A DNA stretch of 64,000 bases, taken from contig JALIGW010000001.1 in NCBI GenBank assembly GCA_023053685.1, positions 157,291,047 to 157,355,046 on the forward strand, in the 5' to 3' direction. The notes under the pieces were generated by a model, which did no database searches, was not told the origin of the DNA, and saw only the letters and a program-made list of their open reading frames with translations. Source of the stretch: Diadophis punctatus similis. Its lineage: Eukaryota; Chordata; Lepidosauria; Squamata; Dipsadidae. Within the stretch, counting starts at the first letter, position 1; each line of letters begins with the position of its first letter. Shown one piece after another: positions 1 through 12,539 of this stretch. The translations under genes and the position numbers were made by a program.

Positions 1-398
1 GTGTGAAGATAGATGTCTTTTGCATGTACCAAATTCAGATTTTCGTACTAATTGGAACTGACAGTGAAATGTAGCATTGCTTTAAAAGCAAAAATAAAAA
101 TAAAAATCTTATTCCTTTACATTTAAGAATGTTAAGGTAGATATCTTTTGCAGATACCAAACTTTCATTTAGATTCTTAGAGCGAGAACTGGCAAAGCAA
201 TATAGCAATGTTTTAAAGTCAAGAAACATTTATTTATTTTTCCTATGGAAGAATGTATTTCTGTCCCAAACATGAAGCTTTCCCCATTCTTGTCCTTTTA
301 ATTCTCTTTTTGGAAATGGAGTCAGAGTTAGAGACAGATCAGATCACTGGTAGATGGGAAGACCACAGGTGGGTGTATGGAATACGCTCTTTACATTA
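1..398. repeat. Imperfect tandem duplication at window edge, otherwise unassigned
   Basis: Positions about 7-93 and 135-222 are imperfect direct copies with a period near 128 bp; both begin with an AGATRTCTTTTGCA-like motif followed by a CAAA-rich stretch and a TAGCAATG/TAGCATTG motif. The first copy lies at the window edge, so the array may continue upstream. The rest (223-398) shows no recognisable feature. Confidence 0.5.
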
Positions 399-595
399 CA
401 GATAGTCATTGATTTATGACCATAATTGGGACCGGAATTTCCATCACTAAGGTATGCTATTTTAAGTGAGTCATCATGTGACTGGACCCAATTTTATGAC
501 CATTTATAGCATGGTCAATAAGCAAATAATTGTGGTCATTAAACAAACCATGCCTTTGTTAAATTAATCTGGCTTCTCCTATTGACTTTTGCTTG
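399..595 (-). mobile_element. Fragment of a palindromic-end DNA transposon (MITE)
   Basis: The piece starts with a degraded form of the terminal motif CAGGTAGTCCTCAACTTA and continues through TTGGGACCGGAATTTCC and the GGCTTCTCCTATTGACTTTT segment. The same order of motifs is found on the minus strand of the more complete element at 54154-54539, so this is one half of that family; the other end is missing and the Penelope relic begins directly after it. Non-coding. Confidence 0.6.
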
Positions 596-1197
596 TTGTA
601 TACCAGTTGAGAGACATGTGAGGATCTGTTCATTGGAGAAACAAAACAACCACTTCACAAATGCATGGCACAACATAGGAGAACAAAATTATCAGGACAA
701 GTTTCAGAGGTCCGTCTGCATTTGAAAGACAAAGGTCACTCTTTTGAAGACTGCAAAGTCCACATTCTGGATAGAGAGGAACATTGCTTTGAAAAAGGGG
801 TAAAAGAGGCCATCTATGTTAAAATTGAGCAGACTTAACAGAGGGGAGGGATAAGACACCATCTATCTCCTGTCTACAATGCAGTCTTTTTAGCAGTTCC
901 AAAAAGATTCCACACCCATTTGTACTCTGATTCAGGTGACCCTAAGGGCACAGATAAACTCCCAGAAATGGCTCTCAGAAAGAGTGCTAACAACCAGGTG
1001 ACTGCAAAGAAATATGATCCTTCCATCCCCTCCCCTCCCCCAATCCTGTCAGAACTTATGAAGCTTCTTGGATGAAATGACTTTTTCAAGGAGAAAAAAA
1101 AATCTTCCTTAAGAAAAGAACGTAGTTTTTTTTAAAAAAAGAAAAGCACCTTTGAGACAACCATGACCTGGATGACTGAGAATCTCCATAGATGGTA
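590..1197 (+). pseudogene. Penelope-like retroelement, GIY-YIG endonuclease end (decayed)
   Basis: One reading frame from about 590 to 1075 encodes a protein typical of the C-terminal end of Penelope-like elements, with motifs CEDLFIGETKQPLHKCMAQH, then HLKDKGHSFEDCKVHILDRE and VKEAIYVKIE, then RHHLSPVYNAV. This is the GIY-YIG nuclease module that nicks target DNA. Two in-frame stops (TGA at 608, TAA at 836) and loss of the reverse transcriptase show the copy is dead. The trailing non-coding part holds the family's AAGCTTCTTGGATGA and CAACCATGACCTGGATGA motifs, which recur at 23384-23950. A (GAA)n tract follows 30 bp downstream. Confidence 0.8.
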
Positions 1198-1227
1198 AGG
1201 ACTACAGTTTGCTTTTGAATGGCAGAT

Positions 1228-1576
1228 AGAAGAAGAAGAAGAAGAAGAAGAAGAAGAAGAAGAAGAAGAAGAAGAAGAAGAAGAAGAAGAGGAAGAGGAA
1301 GAGGAAGAGGAAGAGGAAGAGGAAGAGGAAGAGGAAGAGGAAGAGGAAGAGGAAGAGGAAGAGGAGGAGGAGGAGGAGGAGGAAGAAGAAGAAGAAGAAG
1401 AAGAAGAAGAAGAAGAAGAAGAAGAAGAAAAAGAAGAAGAAGAAGAAGAAGAGGAGGAAGAGGAGGAGGAGGAGGAGGAGGAGGAGGAGGAAGAAGAAGA
1501 AGAAGAAGAAGAAGAAGAAGAAGAAGAAGAAGAAGAAGAAGAAGAAGAAGAAGAAGAAGAAGAAGAAGAAGAAGAG
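1228..1576 (+). repeat. Long pure purine tract, (GAA)n/(GGA)n
   Basis: Every base from 1228 to 1576 is A or G (349 bp). It consists of GAA blocks, GGAAGA hexamer blocks and GGA blocks. Open frames through it on either strand are low-complexity artefacts. Such tracts can form triplex (H-DNA) structures. Confidence 0.95.
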
Positions 1577-1779
1577 TGAAAAAAGAATAATGGAGCCAGG
1601 AAGGAAAATTAAAAATAAAATGCAGAAAGCACTAAACCAAATCACCCAATGTTATCCCCTCCAAGCTTTAAAATTACAGTCAGACATACCTAAATTGATA
1701 ATTATTAAAATGGCAATTTGCTGCCAAATTTTTGAAATAACTATGGGAGGTGGATCTGCAGGCCACACAATAGTATTGT

Positions 1780-1925
1780 GAGATCTGCATGATGGGGGTT
1801 CCTGAACTCTGCAGTGGAGCAGCCATATTCAAACTGCTGCCCTCCAGATGTGTTGAACTTGTCTAGGAATGATGGAAGTTGAAGTTCAGTGCAACTGGAA
1901 GTTATCAAGTTGGGAAAGGCTGAAT
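1780..1925. mobile_element. Degraded DNA-transposon fragment
   Basis: Contains CTGCCCTCCAGATGTGTTG, the start of a common squamate non-autonomous DNA element, followed by GATGGAAGTTGAAGTTCA, resembling the GGGAGTTGAAGTCCA segment of related elements. Ends are not recoverable, so the limits are approximate. Confidence 0.4.
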
Positions 1926-2696
1926 TAATGAACATATGACTTCCTTTTGCCTAATATCTGGTGTGCAAGGAACAGCACAAGTAACTAAAAGATCATTGGT
2001 TAGGATTGTTTTTTTTTTACACATTCTCTCATTCTCCATACTTCATGGCATGTTCCTTCTGAAACTAAGGGAAATTGAAATACCAATTGGAATGCGAAAT
2101 AGTTTGCAATTTGACATCAAAAACCTTCTGCCTAAAGAAAAATACGAAATTACACTAGGGATGATGCTCGAGCTTTTGGATTCAAGATGTATGGGATATA
2201 ATTTTTGAGTTTTTGGTTTTTTTCTTCCAAAATATTGTATGAGTAAGCATCAGTAGTGCAATCTTATCTACTAAAAGGTAAGGCTCATTGACTTCAGCAG
2301 CACTTCCAGATATGCATATGTAACTTGTTTATTTTAAATTTGTCTGATATCAAACATTGTCTTAAGTGCGTATAGGACTGCAGATTTGATCCATAAGCAT
2401 ATAAGTATGATGCAATGAACGATATAAGTACATGCATTTAATCTATTGACATTGAGAGTCTTAATCTTCTACCGCTTCTCTTGATCCATTACTTTGGATA
2501 ATCATCTATTTGTCTTGTTTGAATATAGTTTGTAGGTTTGCAGTAAACTGTTCTTGAAGGCATTGTGATCCATTTGAAGCTTAATGTGTGCATATGTGTG
2601 TGGGGTGTAAAATTAAATAAATAAATAGAAAAAAACCTATATATAATATTTTATCAAGAAAATGAACAAGCATTATAAGTAATTTTATTTTGGTTC
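1926..2696. other. No recognisable feature
   Basis: AT-rich sequence with poly-T runs and a short (AAAT)n stretch near 2615-2630. The open frame at 1936-2208 has no recognisable domain and no splice-site context, and I do not regard it as a gene. Confidence 0.5.
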
Positions 2697-2940
2697 TGGC
2701 TCAGGTGGCGCAGTGGTTAAATGCAGCTACTGCAGGCTACTCCAGCTGACTGCTAGTTCAGCAGTTCAGCTATTCAAATCTCACCAGGCTCAAGGTTGAC
2801 TCAGCCTTCCATCCTTCCGAGGTAGGTAAAATGTGGACCCAGATTGTTGGGGGCAATATGCTGAACTCTGTAAACCGCTTAGAGAGGGCTGTAAAGCACT
2901 ATGAAGCGGTATATAAGTCTAAGTGCTATTGCTATTGCTT
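2697..2940 (+). mobile_element. MIR-like tRNA-derived SINE, ATTGCT-tail subtype
   Basis: The head GGTGGCGCAGTGGTTAA looks like a tRNA A box and TTCAAATCTCACC like a B box. The body carries TTGACTCAGCCTTCCATCC and GTAAAATG, the latter resembling MIR/CORE-SINE elements, and the 3' part GTAAACCGCTTAGAGAGG resembles an L2 tail. The tail is TGCTATTGCTATTGCT. Such SINEs are copied by LINE enzymes in trans. Seven other copies of this SINE occur in the window. Confidence 0.85.
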
Positions 2941-3384
2941 TTGAGGACTAATCTTCCACTTCTATTTGGACACTGTTTGCTTTTCCACAACATGCAATGG
3001 TACCTGATCCCAAGAAGCCATGGATCCATTCTCTTCTTAACTAGATCTAACTTGATGAATTTGTTTGCCACTATGAAATACTTACCTAGTAATAACAATA
3101 GGATTATCTCCGAAAACTCACAAAACTGAAGTTGCTCCCTTCCAATAGTGTTTGCTGTAGCTCTAGGAAAAAATAAGGATGGCAGGGTTACTTCAGGATC
3201 AGGCATAAAGTTCCACTTCACATGTGACATGTTTATGGGTCTGCAATCGGCTCTCCTTCTCTTCCCTTCTTGTCTTTTTTTAAATTATTAGTTGGATGTT
3301 TGTGGCTTTAGCACGCCTTAGTTCAAATTATTTCTATTTTAAGAAAAAAATGGCAATAGACTTGAAAATAAAAATAAAAAACGG
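2941..3384. other. No recognisable feature
   Basis: Between a SINE and an L1 relic; the opposing small open frames here have no known domain. The end of this stretch (3340-3384) is A-rich. Confidence 0.45.
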
Positions 3385-3540
3385 AAGGACACTTTGATTC
3401 CCACAATGGATGAATGGCTGCAAAAGTTGATGGAGTTAGCAAAGATAGCTAAATTGACTGCTTTGATTAAAGAAAAGAATACTATTAATTTTGTTTCTAC
3501 TTGGAAATTACTTTTGGACTTTGTGCTTGAGGTAAAAAAA
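3385..3540 (+). pseudogene. L1 LINE ORF2 C-terminal relic
   Basis: Plus-strand translation gives TLIPTMDEWLQKLMELAKIA followed by KLTALIKEKN and a TWKLLLDF motif, the typical end of L1 ORF2 proteins. The same pattern occurs on the minus strand at 26440-26823. Only about 45 codons remain. The SINE at 3574 lies just downstream. Confidence 0.75.
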
Positions 3541-3573
3541 ATGAAACTTTGATTTTGGATTTTTTTTAATTAA

Positions 3574-3795
3574 AGCTGTGGTGGTGCTATGATTAGAATG
3601 CAGTATTGCAGGCTAATTCTGCTGACTGCTAGCAGTTCGATCCTCACCGGCTCAAGGTTGACTCAGCCTTCCATCCTTCCGAGGTCAGTAAAATGAGGAA
3701 CCAGATTGTTGGGGGCAATATGCTGACTCTGTAAACTGCTTAGAGAGGCTGTAAAGCACTGTAAAGTGGTATACAAGTCTAAGTACTATTGCTAG
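3574..3795 (+). mobile_element. MIR-like tRNA-derived SINE, ATTGCT-tail subtype
   Basis: Shares the TTGACTCAGCCTTCCATCC, ATTGTTGGGGGCAATATGCT and GTATACAAGTCTAAGTACTA segments with the copy at 2697. The tRNA head is degraded (TGGTGCTATGATTAGAATG). Confidence 0.85.
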
Positions 3796-4726
3796 ATAGG
3801 TTTTTTGTTATAGAAATGGCTAGTATATATTATTACATAAAAGCAACAAGTCAAGGTTGTATGCTATTGCCTCATTCTACTGCGCCAAAGGGAGTCGGAA
3901 ATCAATGCTTTTCTTTTTCCCTTTACCCTACACTTTTTCCTCTCCGCCCTTCCCTCTCCTATTTTCCCATTGTTTTCATTTTTCTTTGCATTTCTGCATT
4001 TTATATTTTGATCGACTAATAAAAAATACCTGAAAAGTAAGATTATAAAAGATAGCAGCTTGCAGAAGGGGGAAAAAAGCATCCTCTTTGATTAACTCCT
4101 TTACTCCCTTCTCAGAAACTAGTGTTTCAAAATAAGACTAGATTCTGATTTTGCCTCAGCAATGAGGCACAGCAACCAATTTTCCCCAGATGTGAAGCAT
4201 TCAGTCATGCTTTTTCTCCATTGGCAGACTGAAACAGTAGTCCCAGGACAGCTATACTGTATGTTGTTTTTAAACACATAGATTGAATCTTAGTGATTTT
4301 CCTGGAATTTCTTGGTCTGGACATGCTTGGATTTTCATCTGCTAAGCAGGCAGATTGAACATAAGTGTGACCTAAACTCAGTGTGCTTGTCTCTGTGTGT
4401 CTGTGTGGCTTGTCAAGATCAGTTGTGCTAAGTGCGTCTCATTCTCTCAAGTCCCACTGGTCAGATATAACAACAAATTTCACCTCTGAAGAATTGGTAT
4501 GCCATCAAATCTGTCTTTAACCCCTTTCATGTTTAAAGTTAAACATGTCATGAAAGTCTAGGGATATAGCCTGAAAGAAATGTACTGTATACACTTGAAA
4601 ATGTTCTCTAAATAGCATGCTTTATTTATTCTTGGGCTACATTTTGTACAGGTTCATGTGGGAAAAGTACTACCTGGGAGGCTTATAAGTACTTCATTGG
4701 AATTCAGAAGTGGGTAAAAAATAAAG
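3796..4726. other. No assigned feature
   Basis: Includes a pyrimidine-rich stretch at about 3900-3990 followed by GACTAATAAAAAATACC near 4014-4031, which could be a LINE or polyadenylation-like tail but cannot be assigned. Nothing else recognisable. Confidence 0.4.
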
Positions 4727-4959
4727 AGCCGAAGTGGCGCAGCGGTTAGAGTGGGGTACTGCAGGAATCTTTAGCTGACTGTGATCCGCAGGTCAGCGGT
4801 TCAAATCTCACCGGCTCAAGGTTGACTCAGCCTTCCATCCTTCCGAGGTAGGTAAAATGAGAACCCAGATTGTTGGGGGCAATATAAATATACATTGCTT
4901 ACTGGTGTAAACCGCTTAGAGAGTGCTTGCACTGTGAGGCGGTATATAAATATCACTAA

Positions 4960-5002
<43 letters not shown>

Positions 5003-5004
5003 AT
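4727..5004 (+). mobile_element. MIR-like tRNA-derived SINE, AAAT-tail subtype
   Basis: A well-preserved copy: GAGCCGAAGTGGCGCAGCGG head, AGCGGTTCAAATCTCACC B-box region, TTGACTCAGCCTTCCATCC body. The 3' module differs from the copy at 2697: ATAAATATACATTGCTTACT followed by GGCGGTATATAAAT and an (AAAT)n tail (4957-5004). The same module occurs inverted at 61862-62124 and 62221-62626. Confidence 0.9.
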
Positions 5005-5041
5005 AGAATGCAAAATACATTTATAAACACAGTTTTCCACA

Positions 5042-6773
<1,732 letters not shown>

Positions 6774-7198
6774 CAGTGATGGCGAACCTTTTTTCCCTCA
6801 GGTGCCGAAAGCACGTGCACGTGCGCTATCATGCATGTGCGAGTGCCCACACCCATAATTCAATGCCTGGGGAGGGCGAAAACGGCCTCCCCCGCCCCTG
6901 CAGAGGTCCTCTGGAGGCCGGAAACAGCCCATTTCCCGACTTCCGGTGGGCCAGGTAGGCCCGTTTTTCACCCTCTCCATGCTCCAGAGGCTTCCCTGGA
7001 GCCTGGGGAGGGCAAAAATGCCCCCCGGAGGCCCTCCGGAAGCCTAAAATGCCCTCCCAGAGCCTCCACGTGAGCCAAAAATCAGCTGGCCAATGCACAC
7101 ATGCACGCTGGAGCTGAGCTAGGGCAACGGCTCGCGTGCCGGCAGATATGGCTCCACGTGCCACCTGTGGCACGGGTGCCATAGTTTCGCCATCACTG
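6774..7198. mobile_element. Non-autonomous hAT transposon, GATGGCGAACC group
   Basis: Terminal inverted repeats CAGTGATGGCGAACC and its partner TTTCGCCATCACTG bound a 425-bp GC-rich interior. The 8-bp duplication TCATAGAG flanks it (6766-6773 and 7199-7206), the hallmark of hAT integration. The interior has the GTGCCACCTGTGGCAC dyad near the right end and one ACTTCCGG (ETS-type) site. No transposase. Related copies: 52039 and 54641. Confidence 0.9.
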
Positions 7199-7434
7199 TC
7201 ATAGAGGCTATGTTCTATTAATAAACTGATTTAATGTGAACTGGAAATCTCTGGCAGTTATTTCAGCAGACAAACTGGTAATTGGTCTCAGAATTTTCAG
7301 CTTGTAATGACAGAGTTAAGGGCAGAAAAGAAAGAGAGAGAGAAGAAAGACAAGAGATGTTTTCATTCCCTCTCTTTTACATCTGAAAAGTTGGCAGCAG
7401 CCTCAGTAAAGGCTGCTAAACCTTTCCAACCACA
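7199..7434. other. No recognisable feature
   Basis: Begins with the right target duplication of the preceding hAT. Contains a GA-rich patch near 7330-7350. Confidence 0.4.
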
Positions 7435-7600
7435 TAGAATAGAATAGAATAGAATAGAATAGAATAGAATAGAATAGAATAGAATAGAATAGAATAGAAT
7501 AGAATAGAATAGAATAGAATAGAATTTATTGGCCAAGTGTGATTGGACACACAAGGAATTTGTCTTGGTGCTTATTGGATTGAATTTGTCTGAATTTCTA
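7435..7600 (-). mobile_element. CR1/L3 (Snake1-type) LINE 3' end with (AATAG)n
   Basis: On the minus strand the segment ends in CCAATCACACTTGGCCAAT followed by an (ATTCT)n run of about 18 units (7435-7525). The same 3' end is found at 22150 and 38790 on the plus strand. Reverse transcription from this tail is known to seed AATAG microsatellites in snakes. Only the last ~80 bp of the element remain. Confidence 0.85.
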
Positions 7601-7618
7601 CTTGAAAGGTTTTTTCTT

Positions 7619-7785
7619 GAAGATCATTCATTCATTCATTCATTCATTCCGAATAACAGAGTTGGAAGGGACCTTGGAGGTGTTCTAGTCCAACCCCCTG
7701 CTCAAGCAGGAAGTCCTATACCATTTCAGACAAATGGTTATCCAATCTTTTCTTAAAAACCTCCAGTGTTGAAATTACTTTTCCT
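7619..7785 (-). mobile_element. CR1 LINE 3' end, with (ATTC)n at its tail
   Basis: AGAGTTGGAAGGGACCTTGG and CCAACCCCCTGCTCAAGCAG are the antisense form of the conserved CR1 3' end. A short (ATTC)n run at 7619-7650 sits where the CR1 tail repeat should be. 5'-truncated to about 135 bp. Confidence 0.8.
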
Positions 7786-8746
7786 TATATGGATCTATGA
7801 ATATATTTGTTCCACTCTTTTCTAGCAATGTTAGTTTAGTCCAGCAGAAACTTCAGAAGTGCTTCACACTCATTATGTTTGCATTGTCACTTTTATTGTA
7901 AATTGGGAAGCAGATGAATGGCTTTCCTATTGTTCTAAACTAAGGCTAGACTCCAAACTTCCAAAAGAGAATTCAGTCCCAATCTCAGTTTGCAATTTGC
8001 AAACCAACTATAACACCCTGAGAACTCAAACTTTCCTCTTGATGGCCACATCTTGTTCATAGTCCTTGATGTAAACAGTTTTAGGGTATCATTTTGTGTA
8101 CTAAATCTTTTTCCCTTAAGCTGCCATTGTTCCAACACAGTTCAATGTGTAGCACCTATAACATTTTACATCCCATGGAAGGAAGATGAGGTGACATTTG
8201 TAGAAGTGACCAGTTACATGCTTAGGGGGGGTTGAGAACTTGGGAGATGTAGGCCTTTGGTCAGGATTAGGGATCTCTGGTTTTTCTTTCTCAATATTTG
8301 TCCTCTCAGTCAGCACTCAATTTCCTGAGTTTCTTTCCTAGGTATCACCATATCCCCCCCCCCAATTTTTGACACCAACTTCTCACCAAGCTTCCTAGCA
8401 AGTAAAGATAAAGAAATCCTACCTCCACTATTTTATATGGAGAAGGGGGAAAAAGGCACATTTGCATAATTTTGAAAATATATGAGTGGGAATTCCTTAC
8501 CTTTAGATTTTGCACCTTCATGTTTTTTCCGTACAGTATTCCGAACATAATGAGGGATTTCAGACTAGTTGTTTGTAAGTTATTTAGCAGTTTCCCTATA
8601 TTTGTTTATTTTAATTATCCAGACCTGGTTAGCTCCATATTCATGACAAGGTATGTTTCCCTCATCTCTGGACTTATTTATACCTGGTGTCTCTTTCAGT
8701 TTATTCACTTGTACTGCTTAATTTAGAATCTGCTTGGCTTTGCTCA
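7786..8746. other. No recognisable feature
   Basis: AT-rich sequence with short mononucleotide runs (G run near 8224, C run near 8354). No repeat family or coding frame recognised. Confidence 0.4.
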
Positions 8747-8961
<215 letters not shown>

Positions 8962-9312
8962 TTGTAGATAGATATTTATAATTGGGATCCATATTCCTAT
9001 TTTTTTTTCCTTGAGTGTTATTTTAAACTTGCAGAGACTCAAATGGGTTCTTTGTGGAGGAGCAGACAAAACACTCCAGAGAGTCCAAGGTGGAATCTTA
9101 AAATCATAGAACTTCATAATAATTTCAGACATACTGCATTCAAGCTGCAGCGCCCTGACTGGTGGATGACCTCCTACCAGCTGACGAGAAGATTGAAGAA
9201 GAAAAAGAATAAATGGTTGACACACAGAGAAAACAAGGTTTGACAGATAGTTGCAAATGAAAGTAATTAAATACTACAAGGTCTGAAAATTTTACACTTA
9301 CATTATTTTGTG
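8962..9312. other. No recognisable feature
   Basis: Unassigned sequence with a short poly-T; lies between the compound microsatellite and a SINE. Confidence 0.4.
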
Positions 9313-9492
9313 TCAGGAGTTCAATCCTGATAAGACTCGAGGTTGAATCAGCCTTCCATCCTTCCATCCTTCCAAGGTCAGTAAAATGAGGACCCAGATT
9401 GTTGGGGGCAATATGCTGACTCTGTAAACCGCTTATAGAGGGCTGTAAAGCACAGTGAAGTGGTATATAAGTCTAAGTGCTATTGTTATTGT
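9313..9492 (+). mobile_element. MIR-like SINE, 5'-truncated, ATTGCT-tail subtype
   Basis: Starts in the B-box region (GGAGTTCAATCCTGAT), then has a CCATCCTT duplication in the conserved GCCTTCCATCC segment and the usual GGGGGCAATATGCTGACTC and TATAAGTCTAAGTGCTATTG 3' part. Confidence 0.8.
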
Positions 9493-9583
9493 GTCTTCAA
9501 AAGGAGGAATTGGCAGCAGTCAGGAAGCAGCCTCAAAAACCAAATTTTCTATGTAAGAAGGCAAAGTGAGTTACTCTGCAATC

Positions 9584-9823
9584 CAGGGGTAGGTTCTGGA
9601 TCCTTTTGTTGCCGGTTCGATCAGGGTTGCGCTGTGCGCGTGTGCATGTTTCACGCATGTGCATGTGCCCGCAACAATAAAAAATAGCTTCTGCGCAGGC
9701 GCAGAAGCAAAATCCAAGATGGCAGCGCCCATGGAGACACAGACAGAACCAGCTCTATGACATCATTGCCAAGTTACTAACGGTTCTAAAGAACTGGTTA
9801 GAACTGGTAGGAACCTACCTCTG
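9584..9823. mobile_element. Non-autonomous hAT transposon, GGGTGGGTTCC group
   Basis: 240 bp between CAGGGGTAGGTTCTGGATCC and GGTAGGAACCTACCTCTG, flanked by the perfect 8-bp duplication CTGCAATC (9576-9583 and 9824-9831). The interior holds CTGCGCAGGCGCAGAAG, a diverged NRF1-like palindrome shared by the group. No coding capacity. Confidence 0.9.
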
Positions 9824-9831
9824 CTGCAATC

Positions 9832-11577
9832 TCAATCTCTTTCAGTGTCCCTTTCAAGCATCCCAAGAGAAACAGCAGTGAATTATAGCCCAAGCTTATA
9901 GCGATAATGTAACGCTAAACTGTTACTCGTTAAACACAAATCATTCACTGGTAGGAACATATCTAGCCATTGGGTCACTATACCCTCTGTGTCTTCATGT
10001 GCATTGGTTTCCTGAAATATGCATTTTCTAGCATTAGTGTATGTATTTCAGTTCTATTAATCAGCAGGATTTCTACTTTGGGGATTGGGTTTAAAATCGG
10101 AGGCCAAGAACAGCCCGAGAAGAGCTAGAGGGAAAAGTGTGTCTGGGAAATGTTGCTCTGCAACCAGGAGGAGTTCAGCTTCTCTCCAGGAACGTGACCA
10201 TGCCGCTTAATAATTGTGACCAGTTTAAGGGCCAAGCTCCTGAATGGTAAATATTTATAAAAACGTGGAAGAGAAGATCCAGCCTCATGATTGGTCTGGT
10301 GATTGAAAACACTGGCAATCACTCATGCTGAAGGGCACAGTAAACCCACCATTTACAAAATTAAACTGTAAATTGTAATGGAGTTAAAGAAACAGATTTT
10401 TTTAAACAGGCATGGGGCATTCTGCCAAAATGCTTAGCCTATACACTATGCACTCAAACTAAAACAAATGTTCATTAAACATGTACTGTTGATGCTAGCA
10501 GAACAGAATTTGGGTTTCTGGTTTCTTGTTGTTAACAACACTGCACCCATCCAAAACCCCAGACAGTAAGTGATGAATATGAAGAACTTCTTCCTGCACC
10601 CTCCGTTGGAATGGAGATCTACAAATATGAAGTTGTCTTTTACAAAGGCCCAAATTTGGTGAGATGTGAAAGATTGACGTTTTGATTGTCCAAGGTATCA
10701 CTGCAGGAATACTGAGGCAATTAAAGGGTGTCCCAGGAGGGTTCAGGCACAATTCCCCACCCGTTCATTTCTTGATCTTCAGTGCCTCTGAAAAAAAATC
10801 CTTGCCCATCTGGAGAAAAAAATAGAACTTCCTCAGTGATGCAAACATTAGTTTAGATTATTAGAAAATCTGTCAGTGGAATAGCATGAAGAAGCTTTCC
10901 TTTTGTTCTGAATGGAGTGGAGTGGAGCTTGGAAAAGAAATCAAGTTCTGATTTCACAACACTGTTTTTTTCCCGTTCTCTTCCACTGAAGTGGTAACCT
11001 GTAAGCACATGTTAACATTTGGAGAGATATCTTGCAACTTTCAAGTCAGGACCTTGATTTATCTAAATAAACCATTTAAATGATTCCTCCATCAATTCTG
11101 TTTTACTCTTTAGAGGCTTTTCACTTAGTCCTTGTAATGAACCCTTGGTCTGGTCCTGCCCACAGAGTGAGTTCTCTCTTGTAGATACATAAATTCTCAT
11201 GAAGTCATACTGTTTCTTTTGGCTCACGTGCAATAATTTATACATGGAACATATATGATGGGTAACAACACAAAGGAGAGCATTAAACTGCAGTCGATGA
11301 CAATTACTTCCAGCTACAAAGTTTCCACTTATTTACAATACTCAGAAATCTGTAATTTCAAATAGTGTTGAGTTTGAGTAATTTTGTGTCTCTCAGCTCA
11401 GGTATGAAATGGCATAATCTCAACATAATGTCATAAAGTTGGCCTTCTCTGAGATTCCCTAACAGCAGAAGAACCTTGCACTGAAAAATAAAATGAAAAA
11501 TTTAAAGCCACTAAAATACAAGAATCTGTGATCTTCCAGCACTTATTGACCACAAGAGCACAATTAATCTATGGAAT
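9832..11577. other. No recognisable feature
   Basis: About 1.7 kb without a repeat family or coding frame I recognise. It ends with the left target duplication of the next hAT element. Confidence 0.4.
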
Positions 11578-11890
11578 CAGGGGCGAAATCCAGCAGGTTC
11601 TGACAGGTTCTGGAGAACCGGTAGCGGAAATTTTGAGTAGTTTGGAGAACCAGCAAATACCATCTCTGGCTGGCCCCAGAGTGGGGTGGGAATAGAGATT
11701 TTGCAATATCCTTCCCCCAGGAGTGGGGAGGGAATGGGGATTTTGCAGTATCCTTCCCCTGGAGTGAGGTGGGAATGGAGATTTTGCAGTATCCTTCCCC
11801 TGCCACACCCACCAAGCCACGCCCACCAAGCCACACCTACCAAGCCACGCCCACAGAACCGGTAGTAAAAAAAATTGGATTTCATTACTG
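11578..11890. mobile_element. Non-autonomous hAT with internal minisatellite, GTGAAATCC group
   Basis: Ends CAGGGGCGAAATCC and GGATTTCATTACTG, with perfect 8-bp duplication TATGGAAT (11570-11577 and 11891-11898). The interior contains three copies of a roughly 50-55-bp unit (GAGATTTTGCARTATCCTTC core, about 11685-11800) and then repeated CCACGCCCACCAAG, a KLF/SP1-like motif. A shorter relative is at 47562 in opposite orientation. Confidence 0.9.
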
Positions 11891-12029
11891 TATGGAATGT
11901 TAATGTTTCAGTTGAAAAGAACCAAGTTTAATCTGTGAGGGAAGGACAATTTGGCCAGCTGTACATTTAATGGTCCAGAAGTGGTAATCAGAACTGGTAG
12001 GAAGTAAATTAACAGAGGGATAGAATCAA

Positions 12030-12478
12030 GATCACGTGAAGTGTTAATACCACTTTATAATGCCTTGGTAAGGCCACAGTTGGAATACCGCATCCAGTTT
12101 TGGTTGCCACGATGCAAAAAGGATGTTGAGACTCTAGAAAGAGTGCAGAGAAGAGCAACAAAGATGATTAGGGGACTGGAGGCTGAAACATATGAAGAAT
12201 GGTTGCAGGAACTGGTTATGTCTAGTTTAATGAAAGAAGGACTAGCAGTGTTCCAATATCTCAGGGGTTGCCACAAAGAAGAGGGAGTCTAACTATTCTC
12301 CAAAGCACCTGAGGGTAGAACAAGAAGCAATGGGTGGAAACTAAACAAGGAGAGAAGTAATTTAGAACTAAGGAGAAATTTCCTGACAGTTAGAACAATT
12401 AATCAGGGAACAGTTTGCCTCCAGAAATTGTGAATGCTCCAACACTAGAAGTTTAGAACACTAGAAGACTAAAAGCCT
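12030..12478 (+). pseudogene. CR1 LINE, ORF2 C-terminus and 3' region
   Basis: The plus frame at 12041-12292 gives LVRPQLEYRIQFWLPRCKKD, VETLERVQRRATKMIRGLEA and MSSLMKEGLAVFQYLRG, the typical end of CR1 ORF2. A small deletion removes part of the RRxxGDMIAVFQYL segment. The 3' region continues to about 12478 and stops before the CR1 terminus. A second CR1 piece starts about 60 bp further on. Confidence 0.85.
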
Positions 12479-12539
12479 CCCCCTCCCCCTTTCCTTTTAC
12501 TCTCAGAAAACTAGGGAGGGTTCCTTCTGAAACGCTTCC

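Noticed and set aside
1202..1645. Open frames of 123-147 codons
   Set aside because: Pure translations of the (GAA)n/(GGA)n tract (poly-Arg/Gly and poly-Phe/Leu).
4727..4820. tRNA gene
   Set aside because: A- and B-box-like motifs belong to the SINE head; no cloverleaf with an intact anticodon arm, and the body continues as SINE.
7435..7525. Regular short repeats considered as a CRISPR array
   Set aside because: Five-base units without spacers, adjacent to a LINE 3' end: a microsatellite in vertebrate DNA.
12055..12276. Minus-strand frame opposite the CR1 relic
   Set aside because: Shadow of the CR1 ORF2 coding strand.
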